Below the pieces are notes generated by a model. That model did not search any database. It saw nothing but the letters and a program-made list of their open reading frames with translations, and had not been told where the DNA came from. DNA of 64,000 bases from Armatimonadota bacterium (lineage in GTDB: Bacteria; Armatimonadota; Fimbriimonadia; Fimbriimonadales; Fimbriimonadaceae), in NCBI GenBank assembly GCA_020438215.1, contig JAGQUX010000013.1:1-64000 (forward strand), given 5' to 3'. This document shows, in pieces, positions 10,401 through 19,200 of this stretch (the first letter of the stretch is position 1; each line of letters opens with the position of its first letter). Both the position numbers and the translations under genes were made by a program.

Positions 10401-11533
10401 TTGAGCCATGCCGCTCGATCATCTTCGTATCGGGTTGCTTCCGCTTGAGTGAGATTGAGCGGGCGAACCGCTGGGTAAGACCAAACCATGTTGCGTCGCA
10501 ATGGTTGAAGCAAATCAACAAGTGCACCATCATGTGCAAACGAAGTGACCGATCCAATATTGAAGCTACGGTTCAAGTTGCCAATGAAAGCGTTTTCGTT
10601 TCGCGCGGTAACAACACGTTGATCAAAGACAGGAGGATTTCCACCCAAATCGTTTTCGGTAAGTTGCCGAACGACTGGTGATGCAACGTAAGAGCCGCTT
10701 CGAGCGGTTTCGCCAGTGATACGAATCGAATCCGCGAAAACAACATCAACGCCGGCTTGATCCCCGCTTTGAAGTGGGAATCCGAAGTCGTCATGGAGAA
10801 CGACGTTGTGAAGTCGGATCACAATCTGGCCAGCGCTCGCTTGGAATCGGCGTGCGGAGCTATCCAAAAATGCGTAGCCGCCACCATTCACAAACAGGTC
10901 AACAACGAAGGTTTCAGTACCCGAAGCAGAGATAACTTCGTACACTTGGTAGCGCGTTGGGAAGCGGATATCTGCCGGGAAGTTTCCATCGGGCTGAATG
11001 TTTGTTCCACCAAGCGGGACATTGACTTCCAGTTGGTAATCAACCGTGTTGTCAAGGCCAGTCATGGCCCATTCGTAAACGCGAGTGGAGCCGCCTGTGG
11101 GGTTAGAAAGTGTTGCCGCGGTTGAAGCGGCCGTCACAGCAACGCGATAAGGAGCATTCACGACATTGCTGCTCAGGTAGCCACCGGCAAGGAAGAAGTT
11201 CGGGTTGGCCAAGCCAAACGGAGCTGGATCGATCCAATCCGCTGGAGCCGGAAGTGGAGTCGTACCCAAATCATCGTTGTCCATCGAACCACCGAATTCA
11301 AAGACCGGATCCCACCAGCGGAGGAATGCTCGGCCGGCGTTGTTCCAAATGGTCTCAACTACGGCAGTACCGCCTTGAATGGTCGAAAGACCATCACGGC
11401 TATTGGCACCACGATATGTGGAATAGTCCTGCGCAATCGCGACTCCAGCGAGAACCGCGAGGGAAATCGCTGTCAGCCCGAGCCCGTAACGGGTTCGAGA
11501 ACTCTTTTTCGTCTTCTCCAGTTGTTGTTTCAT
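4490..11533 (-). CDS. Giant secreted beta-propeller protein (2347 aa), PilY1-like position
   Basis: Very large exported protein of unknown precise role. A signal peptide (residues ~1-35) has a long basic n-region, a hydrophobic core and VAIAQ. Residues ~90-280 and ~420-545 look like golvesin-type beta-sandwiches (GNYFIEVYFPNNDVVGDF and VYADAVRFVRDAD). Residues ~550-950 are a PQQ/WD-like beta-propeller with repeated G-x-[IVL]-x-[AS/C]-[LIM]-D units (GRLVCMDAHG, GRVYCLEMLG, GRIYALDAAG, GQIHALDVNTGTLNW, GFITSIDPATGTVRWEE). The C-terminal ~1300 residues are beta-rich, with possible sialidase-like blades and D-x-x-x-G-x-[IV]-x-F strands; no enzyme site was recognised. The start has a GGAG ribosome-binding site inside the end of the 1586-aa gene 3 bp upstream. 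It follows PilV/W/X-like genes in the place PilY1 occupies elsewhere, which suggests a pilus-tip or surface adhesin (inference). Confidence 0.75.
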   Translation of the reverse strand: MKQQLEKTKKSSRTRYGLGLTAISLAVLAGVAIAQDYSTYRGANSRDGLSTIQGGTAVVETIWNNAGRAFLRWWDPVFEFGGSMDNDDLGTTPLPAPADWIDPAPFGLANPNFFLAGGYLSSNVVNAPYRVAVTAASTAATLSNPTGGSTRVYEWAMTGLDNTVDYQLEVNVPLGGTNIQPDGNFPADIRFPTRYQVYEVISASGTETFVVDLFVNGGGYAFLDSSARRFQASAGQIVIRLHNVVLHDDFGFPLQSGDQAGVDVVFADSIRITGETARSGSYVASPVVRQLTENDLGGNPPVFDQRVVTARNENAFIGNLNRSFNIGSVTSFAHDGALVDLLQPLRRNMVWSYPAVRPLNLTQAEATRYEDDRAAWLNGAPNAAYPRYTVFRQADNLSPDVTFSPPFVSTAGAMNRIGPDYYRAPAQNVAAGQVTWQKDMPEGNYFIEVYFPNNDVVGDFVGRVNYQILQGGNVVDTIQVTQNVLNNWVRLPFQPTEGYEHLDALPLQVRLTDAAVDPADVTAGLDVYADAVRFVRDADLGIDSTPVQAAVTIDDGTITAVRDVVVVAREDGRLVCMDAHGSVAAGTSSQVYWTWPSEDPATDPNNVAGEDGQIATYPNEFNISSAMIQNVGGQDLLYIGADNGRVYCLEMLGRGDGTTRRVWTYPDDYNPTTPATPIAASTLGPIDGSVAFATVAGTPAVIVPASSGRIYALDAAGNPATKTTTDLWQYPNAVSPTLGEVKMTPAVAFGQVIFGSANAANPAEGQIHALDVNTGTLNWIHSFRADGLTPFGLFGSASPVAVPDALVFPTGPGNWDSVFFVDDGGFITSIDPATGTVRWEENSPISGSSTGLAFTHLRTYNPTGTALVDATPTVLVATNSGTLQGYFANGSVNLVGNRLNWGYSLEGDNQRAGFAIGGWPNTVLANRSHIYIGDTLGYLYAFSSEDDTNSIPPITPGTPPGNENGAGNDPDATALGGMIQEPEVLIVAPDDYKDLLQKSRTAAGITYADITNIKANAIQRRTYEFGEVLNIVVVDIHNSSVPDTSGYVVEYLFNANATDRNRPSLLTRADVSGAPTPEEGGVAFGQRQLIGTGRQAITPGNVNVQVRARIGGSSGFSANLVNLSPGGGAAGTVAMANPMAVGFYNSTGTFFPTAGFTTNPTDPSVLGQNPTGVYAGPVDVHKDGWGLVSQVPNAVLGSLPNLGDVAHGGTGLLNMAIGDRTLMNLIFGRPGVGQTNVRWNSGDLTWQPLTNPAGYADDLSDPSHPKQFDPVGDLGIIKPLNSGNNKTNWLYRDFEDYPLFYPNRSLDYPDVSRSNLNVAKDQFGNVENPLYSGMTLVPPTIDPADVTTYNTPAGFEAGLVRTINRTDLKVSLAVPKYQPSSFPNATQRVSGYAGRQTLYVDAGNSGFESSDAFRQINLGLNVGRDVRLSTNTPTVDLGSLPAGGGFNGGAGGGPLAPWMPGTNFLPANPAFNSGSGAMFQPFTVFNEGNTNLVNVRMSKGFVKNPLNPLDRPLELYANGEHELAWLDARFSLFSDLDPNLTPVFLAGTGSDQMVLQKPRVGDIAATRMSTNPRFRSNVNLRVNSGSLLNAVTFPPRDPFIGVAAPIGTPVGEYVRNVWAFEEEDTAGGALTSYLGYYNDIFTGEFSDEPYIDPAVNLKFNIRESRFTTQPTTKAAPNVDQPLAPSNFNWSNRQPTVARNRLGQMLTAWSSNRLDISNLPGFLRKVMVEADTVQTNDWRIYVSSMQGTNPAPATQVSPIREMYGWTPFSANTWFSAGVMVPAFGTEASTFSLATGEVVLGRMRFTHPVFPGNGFEDPMTLQDGNRGSFVIQPMVFLGEAMIRTASGERQTTQQLMVAELTMDAASVVTVNSIVAMPFDRSSVKGKPTIVRTGEFVFVYYIASTSGGSRLMSTNYNINTDTWSQPVEVELGAKFESFGNPSTILRRYQNGNTPVTNMTFTGKVTGRQNSEAFMGQMFLPGAGTTPTWTPFLDRTDRLEFDAATNTYWAPGIAWRLADVDIANFQLAINRLGVLTPIIDMTPREDRIVDRTTREIVVPTTLGGKVYIDTQTGSIKFSGGMIPRNADLYLTYSPRFIRVSGATSAQLINNGGVQRIARSNTSVGANYKSASTVLDERFLGITFTGFPGREDENLTEDLNYWYDQNNIAAAPGAQIRFDRMMSVFNRTTGAGDGPTRPYYSSMRFGVDLPTSVRTNADGSIQPGDMVVTMPFGGFYQVDPVNGRVYFGSEMEAQNVTIQYTAVDDRGATIGNFTVDATVSLIFEKGEQAVPIEQVGNESDVTISLDPFVSTAANNGRPPLYWLFWTSGRTGAPDIYFQTMAPKTAPLFRTRN

Positions 11534-11536
11534 TTC

Positions 11537-14500
11537 TTACTGACGCTCCGCAAATACGGGGTTCACGATGCCGCGCGCTCCTTGAATGGGCGGCATTTCC
11601 AGCAATACAGAAAGGCTATTGAAGCCTAGATTCAGTCGGTTGATGTTGTATCCCGGCGTGTTGACTGGTGCACCAGCCGCCGCAAAGGAACCATCTACCA
11701 GAACGACTTCCCCGGTGAACGGATTGTTCGATCCCAGGTTGAAGAACGTTCCAAAGTAACCGTTGACCATCAGCACGTCGCCTGAATCTAGTCGGCGTGC
11801 GTACATCGGTCGGAATTGGCTCGGGTTGGATTGCAGTTGACCTGCGCCCCATGGGCCAGTTCCCGGTCGTCGCATAAAGCGATAAGCCTCGGTCGGCAAC
11901 ATCCAGCGGACATCCCAATTTTCAGCCGTTGGGCTAGGATCTGTGTCTACCAACTCAAAGAGTCCGCCTTGCATCGCCAGCATCACGGTGACTTGGAAGG
12001 TTCCCGGGCCAGTCGATACATAAGACAGGGTCGCCGATTGAAGACCAGAAATCTTTCGTGGTCGCGTTGGATCGTTCACAGTTGGCAAAGCCCAATTGTA
12101 AACGCCACCGCCAGTATCACCAACGTAAGTGCCTGCATTGATGGGAGGCATATTGAATTCGTTGATGACCGAGGTCGCATTTCCATCGAAAAGAACGACG
12201 CCACCGAATCCACCAGGATTATCTTGGCTAGGCACGCCAGCGGTATCAAGTCCAAGAGATCGCTTACTCGGTTCAATATTATTGAATCCGAGAGCAAAGA
12301 CGGTTTTGCTTCCACCCACGCCATCCGCGATTGTTTTTCGGGAGAGCGTATTGTAGAAATACCGCTTACCAGAAAGTTCTTCCGGTGTATGCCAGAACAT
12401 CACACCCATTGCGGTTGTGAATGGCCCAACTTCGTTATCAGGATCGCCGTAACGTACGAGACCAAGGATTCGGCCCTGAGCATCCATACGGTACCGGTCG
12501 ATCACTTCGATAACGCGGTTGTTTCCGCCATCTGCAATCAGGTAGTGATCCCACTTCTCGTCGGTTGCGGGCAGTTCTAGTGTTTCACCCGGGAAGAAGG
12601 AAGCCACTTCTGCTGCCGTGCGGTATGTCGAGTAGAACAGGACATCGCGCGGGTTGCGGAGTTGCAGATTCTCATTCGGGCTTGAGCCGTCTGGTCGCAA
12701 TTGTGGGTGCATGCGCACCTTGGTTATTGATCGAATTTCGCGACCCGAACTGTCAATGCGGAGAACCGCATCGTTGCCAGAATCAACAATCACATAACCA
12801 GCCTGCCCATCTGGGTAAACGCGATGGGGCTCTGAAAGTCGCCGTGTTTGGCTTGCTGCCGAAATCGGTTGGTTCGGGCCGGCGTAAAGAGTTTTCTCAA
12901 GCAACCAAAGTGGGTTACCGCTGGAATCGAATCGTCCAATTCGTCCGCTGTCCACAATCAAGAAGTCGCTTCGAGAGAACACGTTCAATGCATCGGAACT
13001 AGCCGTAGCAATCGAACCATCACCAGCCGTCAGTGAAAGCATATCGGCACTGCTGATAGAAGCCTGCAGCAATCGAATGCGGAAATCATCAAATTGAGTT
13101 ATGCCTCGCAGTTGCGGCCATCGGAATCCGTCGGCTGGGCGTGCGTTCGCGAAATCAAAGGCAGCTAGAGCACCATCGAGTGTCCAGTACTGACTCACCC
13201 ATGGGCGAGCGGTTGTGGACTTCAAGAACGGATCGTTGCCCGCAACCGTTGCGTCAAACCCAAAGATCAAACCGTTGGTTGGGAGCGGGAAGCTCGGGCC
13301 AACAGAAACAAGTCCAGGCAAGATGCTTGTTCCACCCACATAAACCGTGTTCCCAGTCACGACTGGTGAGCAAGTTGCTCGCATACCGTTCATCACGATG
13401 TACCAAGCCAGCGAATTGAACGTTCCGCGGGCATTTCCGCCAGAAAATCCACCTGCGCCAGAAGAAAGCTCCGGTTCGACAATGTTCTCGGTTTGATTGC
13501 CACGCCGGACAATCACGGGAAGATTGTTGGTCAAGCAGGAGTTTAGAGTTCCACTTGCCGAACTCGCGAGCGAATTCAAGATCACTCGCGCCATGCCATT
13601 CGTGTTTTCGAGAGCTTCGATTTGGAACGAGTTGCTGTTCAGGGCAGCAAACGCGGTCGGGTTCGTCATGTCTGGCGAACGGGCTACATCTGGCTGACGC
13701 AGAACGACGTTCGTCTGCGGTTCACCCTGGGCGTTCGTTTCGATGACGACATCGAATTCAGCTGGACCGGGTTCCGCATCAAATGCAAGAAGCACGGAGG
13801 TATCCGCTGGTGCGTTACCGAATGCAGACAGCAGTTTAGTTCCTGCCGCCGTTACATACATCAAGCCGCCGCGGACTGCCGGTCCATCGACAAAGCGCAT
13901 GTCACGCACTCGCTCGTTCAAGAACGGGAGCGCAACATTGATATTGTCTTCATCGGTAATCGCATCTGGGTATGTGAAGTTTCCATTCCCACGGACTGCA
14001 ATCGTATTGATTTGATTATTCAGTTCGTATCGAGTTCGAACCAGGAATTGGCCACGTCCTTCTTCTTTGAAGATATAGAACGTGCCACCAGAACCGGTTG
14101 TTGCCAAGTTGCCTGTATTTCGGACTGATACACCGAGGAATCCGTTCGGTGTCAGTGCAGGGCTTCCCACAATCACGCGTGTAGGAGTCGCCTGGTCGAT
14201 CATGTTCACGGATCCACGAATATAGTTGCGAGTACCTGCGGATGAAGTTGTAGGGCCACTCCAATCGATATAGTAATCGGTTCGGAACGATGCGTCATCG
14301 TTACCAACTCCTGGAGTAGCGGTGCCATCCCAGTCGATACCGGATGCAAGTCCAGCGCCGCTCAAAGTAACGATGTACTGCCCTTGACTTGGTGTGTTAT
14401 AAGCAATGCCAGCAACCCATGTCGCAATTTCCGTAGGAGTTGCTTCCGAGCCTGTCAACGGGTTAACGATATGAAGATTGAGTCCAACACCCTGATCGGT

Positions 14501-16294
14501 AGCAACCGGGCCAGCCAGAGGCAATCGTTGCTGTGAGGCCCTTGTCGCAATCGTCAACTGATTGCCTGTGAGACTCACTGATGTCGGGGCTTCGCCTTTT
14601 GCTCCCATCCAAATGGAAGAAATTGAAGCGGGTTGAGAGCCAACGGCCGCCGGTGCGGTGGGAATATAAGCCACCAAGTCACTTGCAGAAGAGCTATCAG
14701 CAATGGGGATATACCCTACAGCTGGGCTTGAGGTGGGAATTCGGAGCGATCCGTTGCCAAAAAGCAGCCATGGAGCACCAGTGACGTTAACTCCAACCGA
14801 GCTTGGGCGTCGCAAATCGATCGACCAAAGTGCGCCATTACCAGATGTATCTTCCCCACCGACCACAACCAAGTCGTCATGGATAACAGGGGCCGTTGTT
14901 GCGCTTTGCACATTCGGCGGAGTTGGAATGGTAACAGCAGGAGCGACGGCTCCACCTGTATTGCTCAGATTGAAAACGTGAGTTTGCCCGTTGTTGTCTG
15001 AGACCCAAACTTGCTGGATAAATCCGAGTTCAGAGTTGGGAACTTCCGTAACTGCCGGTGCCGAAAGTGTGCCGAGGGCTTGGCTCTGCCAAACAAGATC
15101 CACCGCGGAACCAGCGGGATCAATGACACCATCATCAGGGTTGCCGATGTTGTCTTTATCCAGATCGCGATTTGGCTTTGCATCATAAACTCGAACTACT
15201 CCACCGGTCGTTGTGACAACCCGCCCGTCAAAGAGGACTGGTACGTTTTGAGGTGAGTGATTCTGTGCCGTCTCGTACTGCCGAAGCGCAGGTGCACCTA
15301 CGGTTACCGGAACACTCGAACTCTTTCGAGAACCAGCCGCCGGTTGACCATAAGTCGCGGGCAAGCTGAGAATGTTCACCGCCAGCTTCGAAGCCGAGTT
15401 GTATGAGTTTTCTCCAGAAGGGCCGGGGCTAACAAAATTCGTGTTATTCACCAGGCCAGAAACGGGATCCCAGCCAAGATTGAGGTATCTCTGTGCGCCT
15501 TGTCCGGTGATGACCATAAAGCCATCGCCCGATTTGCCCATCACAACATAGCCTTGACCGGCACCAAAAAGCGAACTCACGGGAACATCCCACGAGAGGG
15601 AGTTTCCGACCATTCCGGCTAAGAATGGAGCCGCGCCACCGAGATCACCAGCTGCGAATCGACCCATAGACATGCGCGGAGCAAGTCCGGTCATGCGATT
15701 GTAGTCATTCACCGTGATAATGTTCGGTGAGCTGAGAATTGGGTGAGAAAGGTTGAGAACTGCCGTATTTGCGTCTGTTCGGAAAGCGAAAGGCAGAGGA
15801 GTGGAGACATTAACGTCAGTTCCGCCTTGGCTCATTTCTAACCAGAGAATTCCGCCTTTATCCACGAACTTTCGAAGCTTTTCGCGCTGGACTGTGTTCA
15901 GCTGGAATCCAGCAGCGGGCGACATCGCAAGAACGTCGTATTGCGTCAAATCTTCTTCGGAAACATCGTTCAGCCAGACTTCCCAATAGCTCGCAAAATT
16001 CTTCGTCGTTCGAGTACCGATCGGTGCAGAACCAAATGCGGACCAACGGTTAAAGGTGCGTACTGATACTTGACCCTCTGCAAGCGGATTTACAAAACTC
16101 CACTCTGCCGGCTTGACGCCGTTAGCCCGATCAAGATTGCTCCAGATATGCGGAGCCACCGTGCCCATGGTTGGGCTGATGACTACGACACCGGCCTTGA
16201 TCTGCCCGCCACGAGTTGTATAGGTAACGGGTTGAGCCCAGGCCATTGTTGTGGCCAGGGCTGCGGTCATGAAGATTGCTGAACGTATTTTCAT
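11537..16294 (-). CDS. Large secreted propeller/NHL-repeat protein (1586 aa), PilY1-like candidate
   Basis: Exported protein with a signal peptide (cleavage near AWA-QP, residue ~21). Residues ~30-310 resemble a DUF4159/class I glutaminase-like Rossmann domain (LTQYDVLAMSPAAGFQLNTV, then LRKFVDKGGILWLEMS). Propeller-like blades follow; near residue 375 one carries an acidic loop DLDKDNIGNPDDGVID that resembles calcium loops. Residues ~1150-1290 contain NHL-like repeats (GYVIVDSGNDAVLRIDSSGR and HYLIADGGNNRVIEVIDRYR). ATG at 16294 shares its A with the TGA of the PilX-like gene; a GTG one codon upstream is an alternative. Co-transcription with the minor pseudopilins and the calcium-like loop in a propeller resemble PilY1, but no direct PilY1 signature was seen. 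Confidence 0.7.
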   Translation of the reverse strand: MKIRSAIFMTAALATTMAWAQPVTYTTRGGQIKAGVVVISPTMGTVAPHIWSNLDRANGVKPAEWSFVNPLAEGQVSVRTFNRWSAFGSAPIGTRTTKNFASYWEVWLNDVSEEDLTQYDVLAMSPAAGFQLNTVQREKLRKFVDKGGILWLEMSQGGTDVNVSTPLPFAFRTDANTAVLNLSHPILSSPNIITVNDYNRMTGLAPRMSMGRFAAGDLGGAAPFLAGMVGNSLSWDVPVSSLFGAGQGYVVMGKSGDGFMVITGQGAQRYLNLGWDPVSGLVNNTNFVSPGPSGENSYNSASKLAVNILSLPATYGQPAAGSRKSSSVPVTVGAPALRQYETAQNHSPQNVPVLFDGRVVTTTGGVVRVYDAKPNRDLDKDNIGNPDDGVIDPAGSAVDLVWQSQALGTLSAPAVTEVPNSELGFIQQVWVSDNNGQTHVFNLSNTGGAVAPAVTIPTPPNVQSATTAPVIHDDLVVVGGEDTSGNGALWSIDLRRPSSVGVNVTGAPWLLFGNGSLRIPTSSPAVGYIPIADSSSASDLVAYIPTAPAAVGSQPASISSIWMGAKGEAPTSVSLTGNQLTIATRASQQRLPLAGPVATDQGVGLNLHIVNPLTGSEATPTEIATWVAGIAYNTPSQGQYIVTLSGAGLASGIDWDGTATPGVGNDDASFRTDYYIDWSGPTTSSAGTRNYIRGSVNMIDQATPTRVIVGSPALTPNGFLGVSVRNTGNLATTGSGGTFYIFKEEGRGQFLVRTRYELNNQINTIAVRGNGNFTYPDAITDEDNINVALPFLNERVRDMRFVDGPAVRGGLMYVTAAGTKLLSAFGNAPADTSVLLAFDAEPGPAEFDVVIETNAQGEPQTNVVLRQPDVARSPDMTNPTAFAALNSNSFQIEALENTNGMARVILNSLASSASGTLNSCLTNNLPVIVRRGNQTENIVEPELSSGAGGFSGGNARGTFNSLAWYIVMNGMRATCSPVVTGNTVYVGGTSILPGLVSVGPSFPLPTNGLIFGFDATVAGNDPFLKSTTARPWVSQYWTLDGALAAFDFANARPADGFRWPQLRGITQFDDFRIRLLQASISSADMLSLTAGDGSIATASSDALNVFSRSDFLIVDSGRIGRFDSSGNPLWLLEKTLYAGPNQPISAASQTRRLSEPHRVYPDGQAGYVIVDSGNDAVLRIDSSGREIRSITKVRMHPQLRPDGSSPNENLQLRNPRDVLFYSTYRTAAEVASFFPGETLELPATDEKWDHYLIADGGNNRVIEVIDRYRMDAQGRILGLVRYGDPDNEVGPFTTAMGVMFWHTPEELSGKRYFYNTLSRKTIADGVGGSKTVFALGFNNIEPSKRSLGLDTAGVPSQDNPGGFGGVVLFDGNATSVINEFNMPPINAGTYVGDTGGGVYNWALPTVNDPTRPRKISGLQSATLSYVSTGPGTFQVTVMLAMQGGLFELVDTDPSPTAENWDVRWMLPTEAYRFMRRPGTGPWGAGQLQSNPSQFRPMYARRLDSGDVLMVNGYFGTFFNLGSNNPFTGEVVLVDGSFAAAGAPVNTPGYNINRLNLGFNSLSVLLEMPPIQGARGIVNPVFAERQ

Positions 16295-19200
16295 CACGAA
16301 GTCTCGTCTCCGAAGTACACGAGGGTTGGACTCACCGGAAGCCGGGGAGTCGGAGGAAGTGTCCGACCAGCAGAATCGGTGCGAAGCGGGACGAGAAGTC
16401 CAGCGCTCGGCGTTGCCGATGCTCCCAGTACGGGATCATAAGTCACTGTAAAGTTCGGTGCGGCGATCGGGCCACCAGCGCCAAGCGGAAGGTGATCAGC
16501 AGGGATCACGCCGCCAGTTCCAGCAAGTCGTCGCGGAATCCAGCCCCACTTCTTAAGCCATTCGCTTTGTTGGCTCATTGGAGCGGGCATATTTTCCGAA
16601 ATCGAACCAATGATCGAAACTTTGACATCCAGCGGCTCACCAAAGAACGGAACTTCAGGTGAGTTACCGAATCGCTCGAATCGGCGTTGCTTAGCCAATT
16701 GCAAGTTTGCAGGAGCAGCAGCCGAGTAGGTCGGGTTCGTCGATGGAATTGTTGTATCCAGATCGTCGGTTGTGTCCACAGGTGTGTAATTCTGCTCAAA
16801 CGCCGTGCGGGTATCCGCAGAGTTCGGGTTGAACCACGGGCCAGGAATCACAAAGAACGAACCGTTTTGCGCGTACATCACCGCTTCGATGCGAACATCG
16901 AACGGCTGGATTGCCGTGCGCGAAACCAGGAAGTTCTTGGACGGGTTTCCACCAGCCGAGCTGAGTTGCAATTGGAAGATGGTTGGATCTTCCACCGCCA
17001 AGCCATAAACGCCTTGCGGGTTCGCAGCTGTTGAGGTCACTTGTCGGCCAACGGTTGAATAGTTGTTGAACGTCACGCCAGTCGTACCATCGTGGATGGT
17101 CATGGCAACCGTCTCAAACTTCGGATATGCGTTGGTAGAAGGATCGCCCAAGCCATAGACCGGGATATCGGTCGCTGCGAAGTAGATCGACGCTTGGTTG
17201 AACGGAATCGTTGGTCCGCCGATGTTGATCACCGTAGGGAACAGATACGGATCGTTCGGTGCGCCAGGAGCGCGGAACGTATCCGCCTGGATATTGATTC
17301 CGAGGAAAGACGGGCCGTTATCGTCAGCCGAAACACTCATCATAATCTTGGATTCAATTGGGCCAGCCACGCTGAATCCAGGAGCAGATGTGTATTGCTG
17401 CATAAACGGCACCCAAGTTGTTGGGTTGGTGCCGTTTGGCTCCAGCAAGAACTGAGTCGTCAAGTTGAGTTCTGTTGCAACGGCGAGATCAAGTTCGAAC
17501 GGATTCGGAGTATCTGGCAAACCATCTGCAGCTTTCGCTTGTGGGATTTCGCCAGCATCCGGGCCGAAGAACATGGTTGTGTTCACGGCAACAAAGTCGT
17601 TCGCCAGAAGACTAATCATGGATTGGCTCGGTCGGTCGATAACAACCGGAGCGCCGCCACCTGATCGCGCAACAACACCCTTGGTGATCGAACCATCAAC
17701 ATAGATAGTTCCGCGTGAAGTCAATGTGATTTGAACATCCGTTGGGATGACGCCGCGTACGCGAACATCGCCTTCGAACATCAACACACCATTGAATCGT
17801 CGACCCAGAGTTTGGAACTGAGCATCGGTGATTGCGTTGAAGTTCGTTCCCGCCGGGGAAGAAATCACGTCAGCAATCCATTTTTCACCAGCAATGATGC
17901 GGATGAAGTATCGGTTTTCTGTCTGACCAGTGTTACCACCCGTTGCCGGGTCAATCCAGTTCGGATTGTTAGATCGTCCATCGCGAACGATACGGAAGCC
18001 GTCCGGCATCAGGATCACGCTCGGCGCAACCGGGATGTAGTATGGGCCAACCCAGCCAAGGCTGTCGGCGTTGTTCGGGTTCAGCCAGTCGAGTGGAAGA
18101 GACTTGGAAGGATCTTGGTTCGCTCGAACTTCTTCGCTCGGGCGATTCGCTCGCTCGGAGCTATCGACATAAATGCCTTCGCCGTAACCCCATGTTCCCG
18201 TGTTGCGGTTCGCAGAGATCACACCAGACTGCTGGGTCATCACGCGATAGCGATTTTGACCAGTCTTAGAATCTTTGCTAGTGATGGATGGAGCTGCGAT
18301 CGTTGCACCAGATCGTCCGTAACCACCGAGGTCGGTTTGATTGCGACCGTCAACGAGTGCGCCTCCAACCGTATCGAAGTTCGGATTAGCTGAATCCATT
18401 TGCGCGGCACCAATCGCTGTGGTTCCAGTCTGCACCCAAGTGTTCGGGCCAGTGGAGTAACCAAACGTTCGCAAAGTGAGGGAAGAAGCATCGTTCGCCG
18501 CTTTGATCCCACCGGTTGCGGTGATACCTTCACCAAAATGCTGATTCAAAACCACGTCCAGATTGCCGTGGACTTCCAACAGACCATTGGCATGGATGCC
18601 GCCACCACCTGGGAAGCTAAGCCAGTTCGCAGGATTGACAGGGATGTTGTTGACACCACCATTAGTACCAGTAACGGTTTGAACTTGGACGGCTTGCCCT
18701 TCGTTCAATGCACCAACGTTGAGTCCTTGCTTCCAGCTACCTGTGGTCGACGGAGTCGGGAAACCAAACGGAATCGGTCGATCGACTTTATCCTTGTTGG
18801 TGAAAAATCGGCTGAAATCTGTGATTCCGATGGCAGCAAACGCCATTTGCTTGCGGCTATCTGTGATCGCCGCGTTAACACCTTTCATGGTGCCAAGCGA
18901 GGATCGTAGATCGACCGCATCGACATAGTTAGAAACTTTGACCGCTGTATTGAGCTGTTGGCTCGGGTCGATTTTGCCTTGGCTATTCAAAGCACCGGCG
19001 CGACCCACCGATTCGATCACGATGAGGTTGCGAGCTTGACCTGGCTGGCGAAGAGTGCCAGTCGGGTTCACGAGAGCTTCATAGTTAGCCGGCTGATATC
19101 GCACACGAAGCAAAGCTCGACCTTTGCGATAACCAACGCGGGAATATGGGCCGAGATAGTCTGGGCCACCAAGATCGGTAACAAATTCGCCCGGGCGACC

